The notes beneath the pieces are model-generated. The model was not told the origin of the DNA, ran no database searches, and was given only the letters and a program-made list of their open reading frames with translations. A program made the position numbers and the translations under genes. Shown here piece after piece: positions 23,515 to 33,816 of a DNA stretch of 64,000 bases. Source of the stretch: Rhipicephalus microplus (lineage: Eukaryota; Arthropoda; Arachnida; Ixodida; Ixodidae); contig NC_134700.1 of assembly GCF_043290135.1 (NCBI RefSeq), positions 155,698,053-155,762,052 of the forward strand, given 5' to 3'. The stretch's first letter is position 1, and each line of letters starts with the position of its first letter.

Positions 23515-25030
23515 TACATCCAATAATTATAACGAACCAGTCTATACCATGCACTTTCTGACGCTTTACATCACAGAAAGCTTGAGAGCGTCTCCTTCAC
23601 GTACTGTTGGCATTTTATTCACCCCTCCAACAAACGCAGGTAAAACTTTAGATTTATTTATTTTGCGCATGTCACCCCTTTAGGCAAGGTGTGAGCAAGC
23701 ATTTTTTCATGCAGTGACGAGGATTCCTGACCCAGTCAATTGAGAGAGACGAACACAAATTGCTTGCATCCCTTTACAACAAAATTCAGCGTAGAAACAG
23801 CTATAATTTAGGGTGCATCGCGTAAGTGAGACTAATCTAATGCGAAGCTATACTTCAGCGTCTTATAAGTACATATTATACGTTTCAATGCAATGCACGT
23901 AAGTGTACGCACCCTCGCTTTCTGAACTGCGCAGTCGCATGTGATTTGTATGCCCACAACACACAAAACTAAGAAGAACGTTGCACCTAACATACGCCCC
24001 ACCCCCAAAAAAGAAAAAAAAGAAACACCCCTGCCAGCTCACTGTCCATTCACTTTGAAACCCACGTACGTGAACAAAGTACTCATCTGTAAGAAAAAAT
24101 GTGAGGTGGCCAACAACAATCCTGCATCCAGTTCATGTAAACATTCCAGGCTTACACGTCTGTTAATTTGAGAAGCTTATGATAGAACGGCTTACAAGAA
24201 TACGAAAAGAGCAGTGGCCCACAGGAAGCACTCAAAGTATGTCGTGTTCGACGTGCCTCTGGGATTTATTATTGCATGCCTACATCAATAAAGAATTCTG
24301 TAGGTCATTTAACTAGGACCTACATTTGGCCAAAGTGAGAAAATAAGTGTACAGCTACAGCAGCTTTTTCATCTCCAGATGTATCAAGGATACATTTAAC
24401 AGCGAGTCGTTCCTGTGAGAAACTGCCTTGAATGAACGCAACTGAATCGTTGGATACATAGGTAGATTAGACGCGATATAATGTTATAACACGTGAGAGC
24501 CCGTATAGGCCTCTTTTGGCCAACTGAGGGTAGACATTAGGCATCGCTGCTCTAACCTGAGTCATTTTATCACCTGTGACAAGATATACAGTAAAAAATG
24601 TCTGTATTAAGGTTCGTTCAAATTAGTCTGTGAAAATTGCCGGTGGTATAAACTGACGCGGCAGTCGAGATCACGTTACGTAGTGATAGGCTTTCCTACA
24701 CTTCGCTCCCTTCGAGATCGACGCCTATTTTACCTTACAGGGTTCTACTCATGCACGCATGAGGCCGATGAAGGCACTGCCCTGAAAAATACACGTGAAC
24801 AAATTTCCCGATGTCCCTCGTACATTCTTTTAAGACTACTCAAAGGCAAAATCTAACTTCGATTTTTTTTTCACTGTCGGCAATTACACTGATCTTCCCG
24901 CGCCGCCTATCAAAAACCTTCTGCGGCTAACATGGCTTCGCACTGCCTCTAAGATTAGAGGCATTGCAAGCGTCCTGCACACTACCTGGTTTCCGATTCT
25001 CTTTGCGATAGGCCCACGTTTGATGAATCG
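23515..25030. other. No gene recognised
   Basis: A+T-rich with scattered short ORFs; nothing identified. Confidence 0.5.
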
Positions 25031-25057
25031 ATCGTGTCACGTGATGATGTAGTCGCG

Positions 25058-25097
25058 TGACGTCACGCAGCGCTACAGTGACGTCATCAGGACGTCA
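25058..25097. promoter_or_regulatory. Cluster of CRE-like TGACGTCA sites
   Basis: Two perfect TGACGTCA palindromes (25058-25065, 25079-25086) and GGACGTCA (25090-25097), after a CACGTG E-box at 25039-25044. It could be regulatory or part of a repeat; no promoter context is seen. Confidence 0.35.
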
Positions 25098-25139
25098 TGG
25101 TAGCGTCACAAATTTGGGCAACCCTACAATAATAATAGC

Positions 25140-25318
25140 TGCAGTTGAAAGTCCCCAAAAGCAGGGTATCGATATGAGAGACACCGTTGTGGAGGGCTGC
25201 TAAAAATTACGACAATTTGGTGCTCTTGAACGTGCACTTACATCACCGGCCGGGATTGAACTTGCCACGTTGTGTTGAGCAGCCGAGCACCCAAGCCACT
25301 ACATCAACACGGTGCACA
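25140..25318 (-). mobile_element. Diverged Ruka-like SINE
   Basis: GAGAGACACCGTTGTGGAGG, GAACGTGCACTTACATC, CCGGGATTGAACTTGCC and GAGCAGCCGAGCACCCAAGC follow the SINE order with a shortened middle. Confidence 0.6.
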
Positions 25319-25339
25319 AACCTGGGCGACGTGTGGTGC

Positions 25340-28060
25340 CATGAGGTCTTCTTTTAGTGACGTCAAGTGGTGCGAATATTTAATGTCACTGCAGTTGGCA
25401 CCACGTCACGGAGGAATGACACCGACGTCCCAATCCTCTTGATAGATGAGACACCTATGCTCGCTTTAATAAGTGCGAGCAATGTGTTACAGTCCCACCA
25501 AAGTGCAAACTGTAGCGTCCTGTCTGTTTTTTTTTCTTTGACCTGGACGCTCGGTCTCGCAGAATCGAATGGCAACGGCCTTGACACGTCGATGCGGGAA
25601 TGATTGTGGTACGTTCGAGGAAGGCGTGGGCCACTTCGCGGTAATGAATTACGCTGTTCTCGAATGGCCGGCCCTCTTGATGGAAACACGCAAAAGAAAC
25701 AGTGATCAGCCAAGGCGCGCCCCGAACGAGACGACCAAGAATAATCGCCAGCCAAGGGCACGCGCGAGGAACGTCAACAGCGAGCAAGTCCTCCCGAGCG
25801 AACTCAAGCCCCGTGGCGACAAGAGCTGGGTAAATAGACCGGCAAATGGCCGAGAAGGCGGGAAGTGGAAAGGAAGCAGTTGTTTGTTCGGCGGCACCAC
25901 AGAAAGGTAGCCTGATTCGTTCGCAATTGTTGTGACGAGTGCTTGTACAATAGCTACAGCCCTTCGGTATCCGTAAGGCTGCGACGCAACCGTAAGCCTG
26001 ATTGAAAGGACCATGTGATGCTAGCGCAAGACAGTCAAGAATGCTGTTCCGCTCACGAGTGTTAGATCTTGAAAACCGAATAGCTTCACCCCTGTGATAC
26101 ACAAATAAAGATCCAACGGTTATGAGCTACGTCCTATCCCAAATAGAACAGCGTTTAGGTTGTCTGCTTGTCTTTCGGAGATTCTATGGCCTCTCAGGGA
26201 AACAAAAGCACGTCACGTAGTACTTCTCAAAAGTTATATGGGCTGGGTAGGTCTGTTCGCAATTGGAATGGTCATCTTTAATTCGCACGGTGCGATTGAG
26301 TTATTTCTTTTTATCTTCCTTTTCGAGACTGTCTTTGTTGTATTCGCGCTGGTATTTGAAGTACGCCCCTTCGTATACCTTATTGCTTCGGGTACTACCC
26401 GCCGTAGCTAAATGAAATTCCCGAGTGGTTAGCAAAAAAGCGATTCACTCACTATAGCCTGACACCTGATAAAGTTCGCCACAGCTGACGACATTCGACT
26501 TGGCGCCAGCTATGGAAAAGCTTGAGGAGAAGATTTTTACGCAAATAAAAGCATCACTTTAGGGCTAAGGACCTACAAAGTGCACTATGGCTGCTTGATA
26601 GCGTTGACGAAGCCGACTGCTAATTTCGGTGGTATGCTCATGCTTTAAGCACATGCGTTGATCATACTTGGCACTGCGCTGTACGCAAATCATAATGCGT
26701 ATAACACGCGAAATACACAATAGAACAAAACATTCTAAATAAGCTGACACGGCCGGAGGTGGCTAAGCACCACTGCTTTCAGACTCGGCCATTTGCGTCA
26801 TCGATGAAATAATTAATTCATGCCACCAAGAAATACGTGCATGTCCTTCTCAAATTGTTTCCGCATATATAGTGATATTGAATGAAGCACTAAATCATAA
26901 GCAAAAATTTTGCTATTACGAAGTATCCCATCTGTCAGAGCATTTTTTTCTGTTAAATTGCCCTCGTACCAAACTGACAAAACCGTTTTATAATAAAATT
27001 GTCATCGCATTGCTTCTGTGACTACATAACGAAAGCGCGAACAAGTTTCTCGTGTTTAAAATAAAAAAAAGTCTGAATGCGTAACTGAGAAAGGCTACAC
27101 CTGCTGCCCGTCGCAATTTTTGTGCATTTCTCTCGTCCTACATTTGTTTATGTGTATAAATGAGTCAGCACGCGCGTGTTTGCCTTTATTTCAACTCTGC
27201 AAAGGAGCAGATGTCTAATTCTCGTTCCATGCATATATAGTGGCTAAAGGACCTGAGCACCGCCCCTATCGATTCGTTCTACAGTTTGGTGCTCTTTATT
27301 TTATTCGCTGTTTTTATTTTATATATTGTTGCACCTTCCCTTGTAACATGACAGTATTTTTATTCAATTTTAGAGAGACCAGCTCCGGTGGCAGCTAATT
27401 CAAATGCAAGTGGACAGTTTTTCTCAAAGCAGATTTGCAGAGAAACATTTCATGTCAGCCTGTTTCTCTTTCCACGTACGAATTGAGCGCTCTCCTTTGG
27501 CAGAAAACAGAACGCCTTTACTCATAAGAGATGCCTACTTATATAGCCCACGACAAAGTGTGAGAAGTTGAACTTGATAGTATTAGTGTGAACTACGGCA
27601 AACGTGCCGCTTGTGCGTAGGTCACACCAGAGAAAGTGTCTTTTGTGCGCCTTATAGGCTTGGCTTTTTGGGCGGCCCATGTAGTTGATCTTGGAGGTTC
27701 AGGCTGCACAACATAGCCATCCACCGCACCACAGCCTCATCTGGGGAGAGCGAATTTCATTTGTCCATAACCTTGCACCGCTGAGACTCTGTCGAAGAGA
27801 TGCACGAGTCAATTCGTAATGTTCACAGCTCTCGTCTGAATAGATGCTCGGATCCATCGTCCTGAAATGAATGAGGTTCGGTAAGGTCTGGGTTCGTAAC
27901 TGCCTCAAGTGATGCAGACTTTCTTGGAGTTCCTTCGGCAGAAAAAGCACCAAGACCGCAGTCGATCAAGGCTTTGTTCGTTACTGGTGTCCTTTGTTTC
28001 TGAACCACGCCAACCCAAAGTTAAATAAAAGCAAAGCAGCACGACTTGTATTCCTGCTCC
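25340..28060. other. No gene recognised; GC-richer block at 25360-26100
   Basis: 25360-26100 is open on both strands (up to 215 codons on minus) and ends near AATAAAG at 26104. It may be a solo LTR or another repeat, but no matching ends were found. Confidence 0.35.
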
Positions 28061-28062
28061 CG

Positions 28063-28209
<147 letters not shown>

Positions 28210-28338
28210 TTTTTCTCTCTCTTCGTCGAAAGAGTAATTAGAATACTAGGGAGTTTTTTTTCTGTTTTTACTAGAACAATCGTAAAGGAACTTGCTAGCT
28301 TGCACTTTTTCTTTTTTTGTATGTGAAAGATATTTTCG

Positions 28339-28608
28339 TTATGCGGCACAGGTGAAGTTTATGAACCACGCGCATGAGGAAGTCGAGCAATCAAACTTGG
28401 CAGATATGACGGGCGAACAGCAAGAGTGATTGCACACCTTCGGACGAAATCTTGAAGGGTGCATATTCGCTCTTTCACAGACCATGGCGCCGCCTACCAG
28501 TTGTCCAATGAAAGCTTTCTGTAAGTTATCAACATTTATGTCCTGCTTGAGAAAAACGAGTGTTGCCGCTTTTTCGGCAATCTCGGCTATTTTCGTAACA
28601 TCTTTCTC
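28339..28608 (-). CDS. Candidate terminal exon, cysteine-rich, unrecognised
   Basis: A 270-bp minus-strand reading frame follows a possible acceptor GCATTACAG|GAG and ends at a stop at 28339 (90 codons, stop included). The first half is helix-like and lysine-rich (start EKDVTKIAEIAEKAATLVF). The second half is rich in Cys (pattern C-x17-C-x3-CC then C-x5-C-x7-C near the end) and contains VCNHSCCSPV and SCAWFINFTC. I do not recognise a family. The cysteine pattern and clean ending suggest the last exon of a secreted protein, but the acceptor is weak and chance is possible. Confidence 0.33.
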   Translation of the reverse strand, partial: EKDVTKIAEIAEKAATLVFLKQDINVDNLQKAFIGQLVGGAMVCERANMHPSRFRPKVCNHSCCSPVISAKFDCSTSSCAWFINFTCAA

Positions 28609-28739
28609 CTGTAATGCGGACGTTCTCAATGTTACCCTGAATGTGCGAGTCTCCGTAGCTCATCGTATGCAGCGCGTACCCATATCTTCGGGCTCTGTGA
28701 CTTTTGAGATCACAATAGGCCACATTCCTTGTGTTTGAC

Positions 28740-31580
28740 TGACGTGCTTGACATGGTCACTGCGCGAACAGTACTATATACTATTGACAAGGAACGGTTT
28801 TTGTATCTGGATTCTAACAAAAGGTCACTTTTCAAAATCTACTGCATATCATTCAGCGTCTGATGCTCCTTTAGAAAGCACCAACATGTACTTCTGATGC
28901 GTTCTGTTGAGAAATGCAGCTTGTTTACTTTGCTGTTTTCTCAGTTTATTGCAAGCGGTCTTGGCCCATTATCATTTTATTTCTTTCACTTCTCAAACAT
29001 ACAAAACGTAAAAAAGTGAAGAACTACACGTGGTATGATATTTCCTAAAATTGACGACGAGTCAGCAGCTTTCCGATTGAGTTTGTTTATAGTATTTCAA
29101 AGAAGAAAGCAATAAAATAAAAAACAGTGATTAAAAACGACCAGATAGGAGAAACCCTGGACTTGCAAAATGTTTATTGAATAGAGCTACCAATACTGCC
29201 GCTCATGAACCAGGAACCCATGCTTGTAAATTGGCCGCCCGAAATTATTATGAAACGGACAATAGCGAAACTATTGAAGTAAAAAAACAGGGCGAATCGT
29301 CGCGATCACTCAGTTTCTACTTGCAGGTGAAGGATTTGTGTTTTCTAATTACTGAAGCCTATAGCGTTGATATTTCTGATGGTCCATGACAATAAGCTGT
29401 TTCTACATATTGATATAATTTATCAGTTTGTATTTATAGGTGCGCAGTTTTGACATGACCCATATGAATGTCCTGTTTACGCATGTGCTACTGGTTCATG
29501 TTGTGGCAAATGAGCGACTTTGCAGAACTGCGAAAACTCAATCTTACAAGGGAGAAAGCAAGGCCGACACAACCACTGTGATAAGAATTAATTTATTGAC
29601 TTTCTAGAACGCAGGCCCGTGGCAGCGACACCTGCCTCATGCAAGAGCGAGTGTCTCGTCAGCTTTTCTGCGACGCCGATGCTGCTGCCGCTGGACGGGT
29701 ATACTCAGCGACAACTGTTTTATGCATTGGAGCGAAGGCTACAGAGACAAATCGCGGGCATCCTACCGCCAGTGAAGGTAGTTCCATGACAGCACCCCAA
29801 TTTTAACCGTGAAATATAGAAGTTCCTCCTTTTATTTTGTACGTGGAGCTATTTGAGACAGGACGCAGCTCTGACCATTAGGATAGTAGTATATGCTTTA
29901 TTTATTTGTAGTGACTTGGCGTTTTTGAACACGCGAGGAAGTCCCATCTTTTTATGTTCACCTCAAACGCTAAGAAGCGTCTGCGTCTACATAAAACGCT
30001 GACGGTGCGCCCTCGTCACTTTCGATAGTTTTACGAGAAGCGCGCCGAAACGGACTACTTCGCGTAGTGCTACATGTGCAGAAGCTCCACCTCCATAGCT
30101 TTCCCTTCAGTGCCAAGAAAACTTGTCGCCGATTGTAGCGGCCGTCTTTAAATAAACGCTTAGTTGTAAGTCCGGCACTTGTCTTGTCAGATCAGTCTTC
30201 TTCGCTATGTGAATTTTTTAGATGTGCAGCTGGTTGACTCACGTGTGTAACGCCGTGCGTACGTGCGTTCGTTTCGCCGGAGGTGTAGGAGCGGTGCCAA
30301 GTAGGTCACGCGGCAGCTGCGCGTTGACGTCACAGTCCCCTTGCTGCGCGCGCACACCATGGAGGAAGAAAAAAAACTGAGGAGAGGCCGTGACGTCACA
30401 TTTTGTGAAGCCGGAAGTAGGAAAGAGTAGGAGCGCTCCTCCTCGCACTTGTGGGAACGCGCATCTGGTTACTAGAAGACAATATCACGTCGCGCTGGCC
30501 AGAGCGCAGGGGCATGGCCAGCTGACCGAGCCGGAAAGCCATAGATCTGATTGAATCGGCTAAGGAGCTGCGATGCCCTCGATAAAACGGGAACCAGGCG
30601 TCAGCTTCCACAGTTGAGTGAATTGAATTTTCTTTATGTTCGACGTACGGTATGATCGAGAGTATACTCGCAGAACATATTGCATGCTACTGCATGCGTC
30701 AGCATAGTGTTCCTGGGGTTTATCTACGGCTCCTGCTGACAGTTCTTGAACGCAATAAAACGCAGCACAATTAACCACGACGCTGACGTCACGCCACAGC
30801 TAGCACTGGATTTTCTTCTTTTGTTCGCTTTGTCCGCATCGTGATATCGATGTGTTTTAATTTATTCATGACTATTTGTCCATGTGTCAATAATGTCAAC
30901 GAATTTGCGTATACATTTATAATTGCTTTCCTGTAGGTTTTCCAAATATCCCTGTCGAAGGAGGCCATGAATCGAGGCCATTAGACCCAGCCAACGCGAC
31001 TGGGAACCAACGAAATGGTCGATCTTTTGTGTGCTCAAAACACTTCCCACCTTAGTACTTAAATTGGGGGGCACCAGTGGCAGTTTGCCTTCGCGAGGAT
31101 GCCGTTCTTTCTGCCGTGAGAAACCACAACGACACGAGCACTGCAGATTTAAATGCCCGACCTTTACTGGAGAGACATGTAAATTGACTGCATGATTATA
31201 CGTCGGTATATTGCTCAGGCAAGTGTACAGGAAATGGAACAAAGTTTTATTGAGTGCAAGCGTTGCTATTGAGATTTTCAAATAAACTTCTAGTTATGCA
31301 AAAAAGAAACTGTGCAACTCGGCAAGGTAATCGCCGTAGACTTTTTTTTTCAGGTGATTCAGTAAGTTAAGGGTACGCGACATAATTTAACAGCGCCATC
31401 TGCATTGGCCTTCCTCCATAGAAGCATGTTGCCCCTCCAGACTATCCCTTGCATTTGTGAGTTATAACATGCTCACCTTAGAGTTTCATACAATCGCACC
31501 GACGTGGTGGCACTTCCGTCAAGCTACTGTGGGGTGAGGCGGTCGTTCGGGTATGACCGCTTCGAAGAGAATTGGGCCCA
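28740..31580. other. No gene recognised; short GC-rich blocks
   Basis: 29630-29790 is GC-richer with a possible acceptor before ARGSDTC. 30115-30190 has an AATAAA followed by TGTAAGTCCGGCACTTGTC. 30240-30560 has two TGACGTCA sites. None is assignable. Confidence 0.35.
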
Positions 31581-31582
31581 TG

Positions 31583-31941
31583 TCAAACTATCTCGCACAA
31601 AATGCAACGGAATCTGAACGCGTCAAGCAGCTTCGCGAATCGCCTTCTTGTGTCAAACACAATTGGGTTAGGCACGTCTTTTCTACTCTTGACGATGCAG
31701 CCTTTAGCGAGAACACCGGGCCAGTGCTTTCCAATCGTCACCGTCGTGCACGAAAACGGGTCACCACGGTCTCCAACATTAAGAGCCACTGGAGGTGTCG
31801 TTGTCTCCTCGGAAATGTATCCTTTCATCGCGGAGCAGTGCATCAGCACAGTGTCGAAGGAAAACAGCAAATTCACGGTGCGAAGCCTTCTCGGAGAGGC
31901 TGTCGCGGGCTTCGAAACCCCTCGCGATGGCACGCTGAATG
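31583..31941 (-). CDS. Serine protease homologue (S1 fold), C-terminal exon, catalytic Ser replaced
   Basis: Minus-strand exon with a possible acceptor TTGCGTGTGCAG|CA (31942-31943), open to a stop at 31583 (119 codons, stop included, plus 2 nt). Landmarks follow the C-terminal half of chymotrypsin-fold proteases. AFSVPSRG sits where AGWG-x-T-x-x-G is expected. LRTVNLLFSFDTVLMHC resembles the strand before the conserved Cys. NVGDRGDPFSC corresponds to GDSGGP-x-x-C, and PGVLAKGC to GVVSxGxGC. PIVFDTRRRFAKLLDAF resembles the PxVYTxVxxFxxWI tail. The active-site Ser is Arg (codon at 31766-31768), so it would be a non-catalytic homologue. His and Asp exons were not found. A MITE lies 24 bp upstream of the exon. 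It could instead be a decayed paralogue. Confidence 0.5.
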
Positions 31942-31965
31942 CTGCACACGCAACCGTGACGACAT

Positions 31966-32412
31966 CAAGGAGGATTAAAAAAAATGCTGGAGTGGAAATG
32001 ATTGCACAGAAGTGAAGCCGTTCCTCTGGCAAGATGGCGATTAAAAACGAAGCGTTTCCCTCGAACGCCCAACGAGTTTAATGTGGAAACTTTTCTGGGT
32101 CACATAAAGCTCCAAGTGCGTCTCACAGTTACTAGTTTTTCTTAGTGAGCCTCTAATTGGAGGCAAAGTTCTTTAAAGATTCAGTCATTCGTACTCGTTT
32201 CTGTGTGTAATTTCGTCGGAAACAACCATCTTTTAATATAGAACTGACGTAGCATATACATAACATATCAAAACCACTTGATCTTTAAGTAAGCACTATG
32301 AGAAAAAAAGCATGTTTCCGCCATCTTGGCAGAGGCAAAGGCTGGCTTCACTTCTGCTGGCAAGGCGTTGCGGGAGCTTCCACTCCAGCAATTTTTTCTT
32401 TAATCCTCCTTG
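31966..32412. mobile_element. MITE (CAAGGAGGATTAAA family), copy 1
   Basis: A 447-bp element with imperfect long terminal inverted repeats beginning CAAGGAGGATTAAA and continuing to TGCTGGAGTGGAA and AGAAGTGAAGCC. It is flanked by perfect 8-bp duplications GACGACAT (31958-31965 and 32413-32420). It has no coding capacity. An 8-bp duplication fits hAT or P-type transposases. It abuts the serine protease homologue exon. Confidence 0.9.
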
Positions 32413-32599
32413 GACGACATACACTCACTGTAGGATGAACTTCTAAAACCTTACGTCATCCGCGAACACAACGATCTCATATAAATGCAGATTCACAAGC
32501 AAGCCGATCAAAGGTGTGATTTGCCGACGACGCGATACGATGGGGCCATGACGGGACATCGACGGCGTGCCCACATTGCCATAGCAGCAATTGTGAGAA

Positions 32600-33172
32600 A
32601 GCACATGACTTCCGCCACATTTTTTTGCTGCCGCTTGGATAGCGAGCGCCTCTCCTCCGTTTCCCTTCCTCCATGGCGCTGACGTTACTCTCTCCCCCGC
32701 CTGCCATGCGTTCACCTCAGCCCCTGCACCTGCCGCCTCGTCCGTTTTCCCGCGATACCTGCCGTTACCGCCGCTCGCTCCACTACCACGACCACCGCTC
32801 GCCAAAACGCTGACTCGTTGGTTCACACGCAACAAACCTGACGCACGCGTAATGCACGCATAGAAACATTTCTGTACGTGTCACATGACCTACGCCAGAC
32901 ATCCCTTCAAACGAATCTTCCAGCGCTCACCGCAGCACCCGCGTTAGCGCCGTTCCACCCGTGATGCCACCCGTGGGGAAACGCTGCTGCTTGGCATTCC
33001 ATCGGGGTTCCCTTCGGGGAGATGGCGTGAATATTTTTCGGAGCTTGCCTGTCAGGCTTCTAATGCTGGCGCGTTGTCCGGCAACGTAATCCGGCTGCCG
33101 GTGTGTACGCCAGTGTTGCCTGTGTACACTTCTCTGGTGGCCGCTCAAGGCGGTGATTCCAACAATGCTCCC
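32600..33172. other. GC-rich segment, probable 5' region of the LINE
   Basis: Rich in GCC/CGC and CACC units, unlike the surrounding A+T-rich DNA. From 32948 the ORF1 frame is open to 33172. ORFs on the minus strand are compositional. Confidence 0.4.
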
Positions 33173-33175
33173 TAG

Positions 33176-33772
33176 ATGACGCGCCGCCACCCAGAGCGCC
33201 GCCACCCAGAGCACAAGTCACAGCATGTGATAACCGCCGGGGACTCGAATTTAAATCGATGCACAGAAGCCATCAAAAAGCGGGTAAGAGGTGACAAGAG
33301 GGTTGCTGTGGGGGCGTTCCCAGGAAGCAAGCTGGAAGCAGTCATGAGGCAAGCGAGCGCAAAGCTCAAAACGACCGCTGATAGACGAAACCTCGTGATC
33401 ATTTCAGGCGGTTTAAACGATGTCCTAAATAAAGATGCAGCAGGACTAGCAGCCACACTGGCGAAAGACGTCAATGACATGCGCGCCACTTCTCCTCAGG
33501 TAAAGGCAGTGATATGCACGATACCGGAGGTACCGGTGCGTGATAGCAACCTGCAAAGAGCGGTGGTCAACGCAAACCAAGAGATATGGCGGATGAGTCG
33601 AGAGAAAGGCTTTGAGGTGGTGAAAATAAACAGAGAGGTGCATAGGTGGGGGGGTTTTCAACGAGACAGAATTCACTTCGATGGGCGGCTAGGTCATGAG
33701 GTGGGTTGGCGACTTGCAGGACGCGCAGTAGCTTTTTTGGGGGGCAAGCGAGCCCTTCGGGGTGCAGGATAG
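33176..33772 (+). CDS. LINE ORF1, SGNH-hydrolase/esterase-like protein
   Basis: 198 codons from ATG 33176 to the stop ending at 33772. The SGNH blocks are in order: VITAGDSNLNR (residues about 20-30; GDSN block with the candidate Ser nucleophile), then VIISGGLNDVLNK (about 75-85; GxND block), and a C-terminal DRIHFDGRLGHEVG (about 165-180; D-x2-H dyad). Esterase-type ORF1 proteins occur in CR1-like LINEs and are thought to assist retrotransposition, possibly through membrane or RNP interactions. An in-frame stop directly precedes the ATG, and an RNA-binding or zinc-finger N terminus is lacking, so this may be the C-terminal part of a longer ORF1. A 15-bp tandem duplication (GCCGCCACCCAGAGC type) lies at 33182-33212. 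Confidence 0.82.
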   Translation: MTRRHPERRHPEHKSQHVITAGDSNLNRCTEAIKKRVRGDKRVAVGAFPGSKLEAVMRQASAKLKTTADRRNLVIISGGLNDVLNKDAAGLAATLAKDVNDMRATSPQVKAVICTIPEVPVRDSNLQRAVVNANQEIWRMSREKGFEVVKINREVHRWGGFQRDRIHFDGRLGHEVGWRLAGRAVAFLGGKRALRGAG

Positions 33773-33816
33773 CTAGTAACGAGGAAAACAACGAGGGAGA
33801 CTCTTCGACAGGCGGT

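Noticed and set aside
25455..26102. 215-codon minus-strand ORF
   Set aside because: Open on both strands in a GC-richer block, no domain, no splice logic.
29630..29800. Possible exon with RGSDTCLMQERVSRQLFCD
   Set aside because: Plausible acceptor but no donor in a sensible phase and no family; not strong enough to call.
32443..32835. 130-codon minus-strand ORF, considered as an upstream protease exon because of CGGSHVLSHNCC
   Set aside because: Lacks TAAHC and the N-terminal IVGG block; lies in GC-rich probable LINE 5' sequence.
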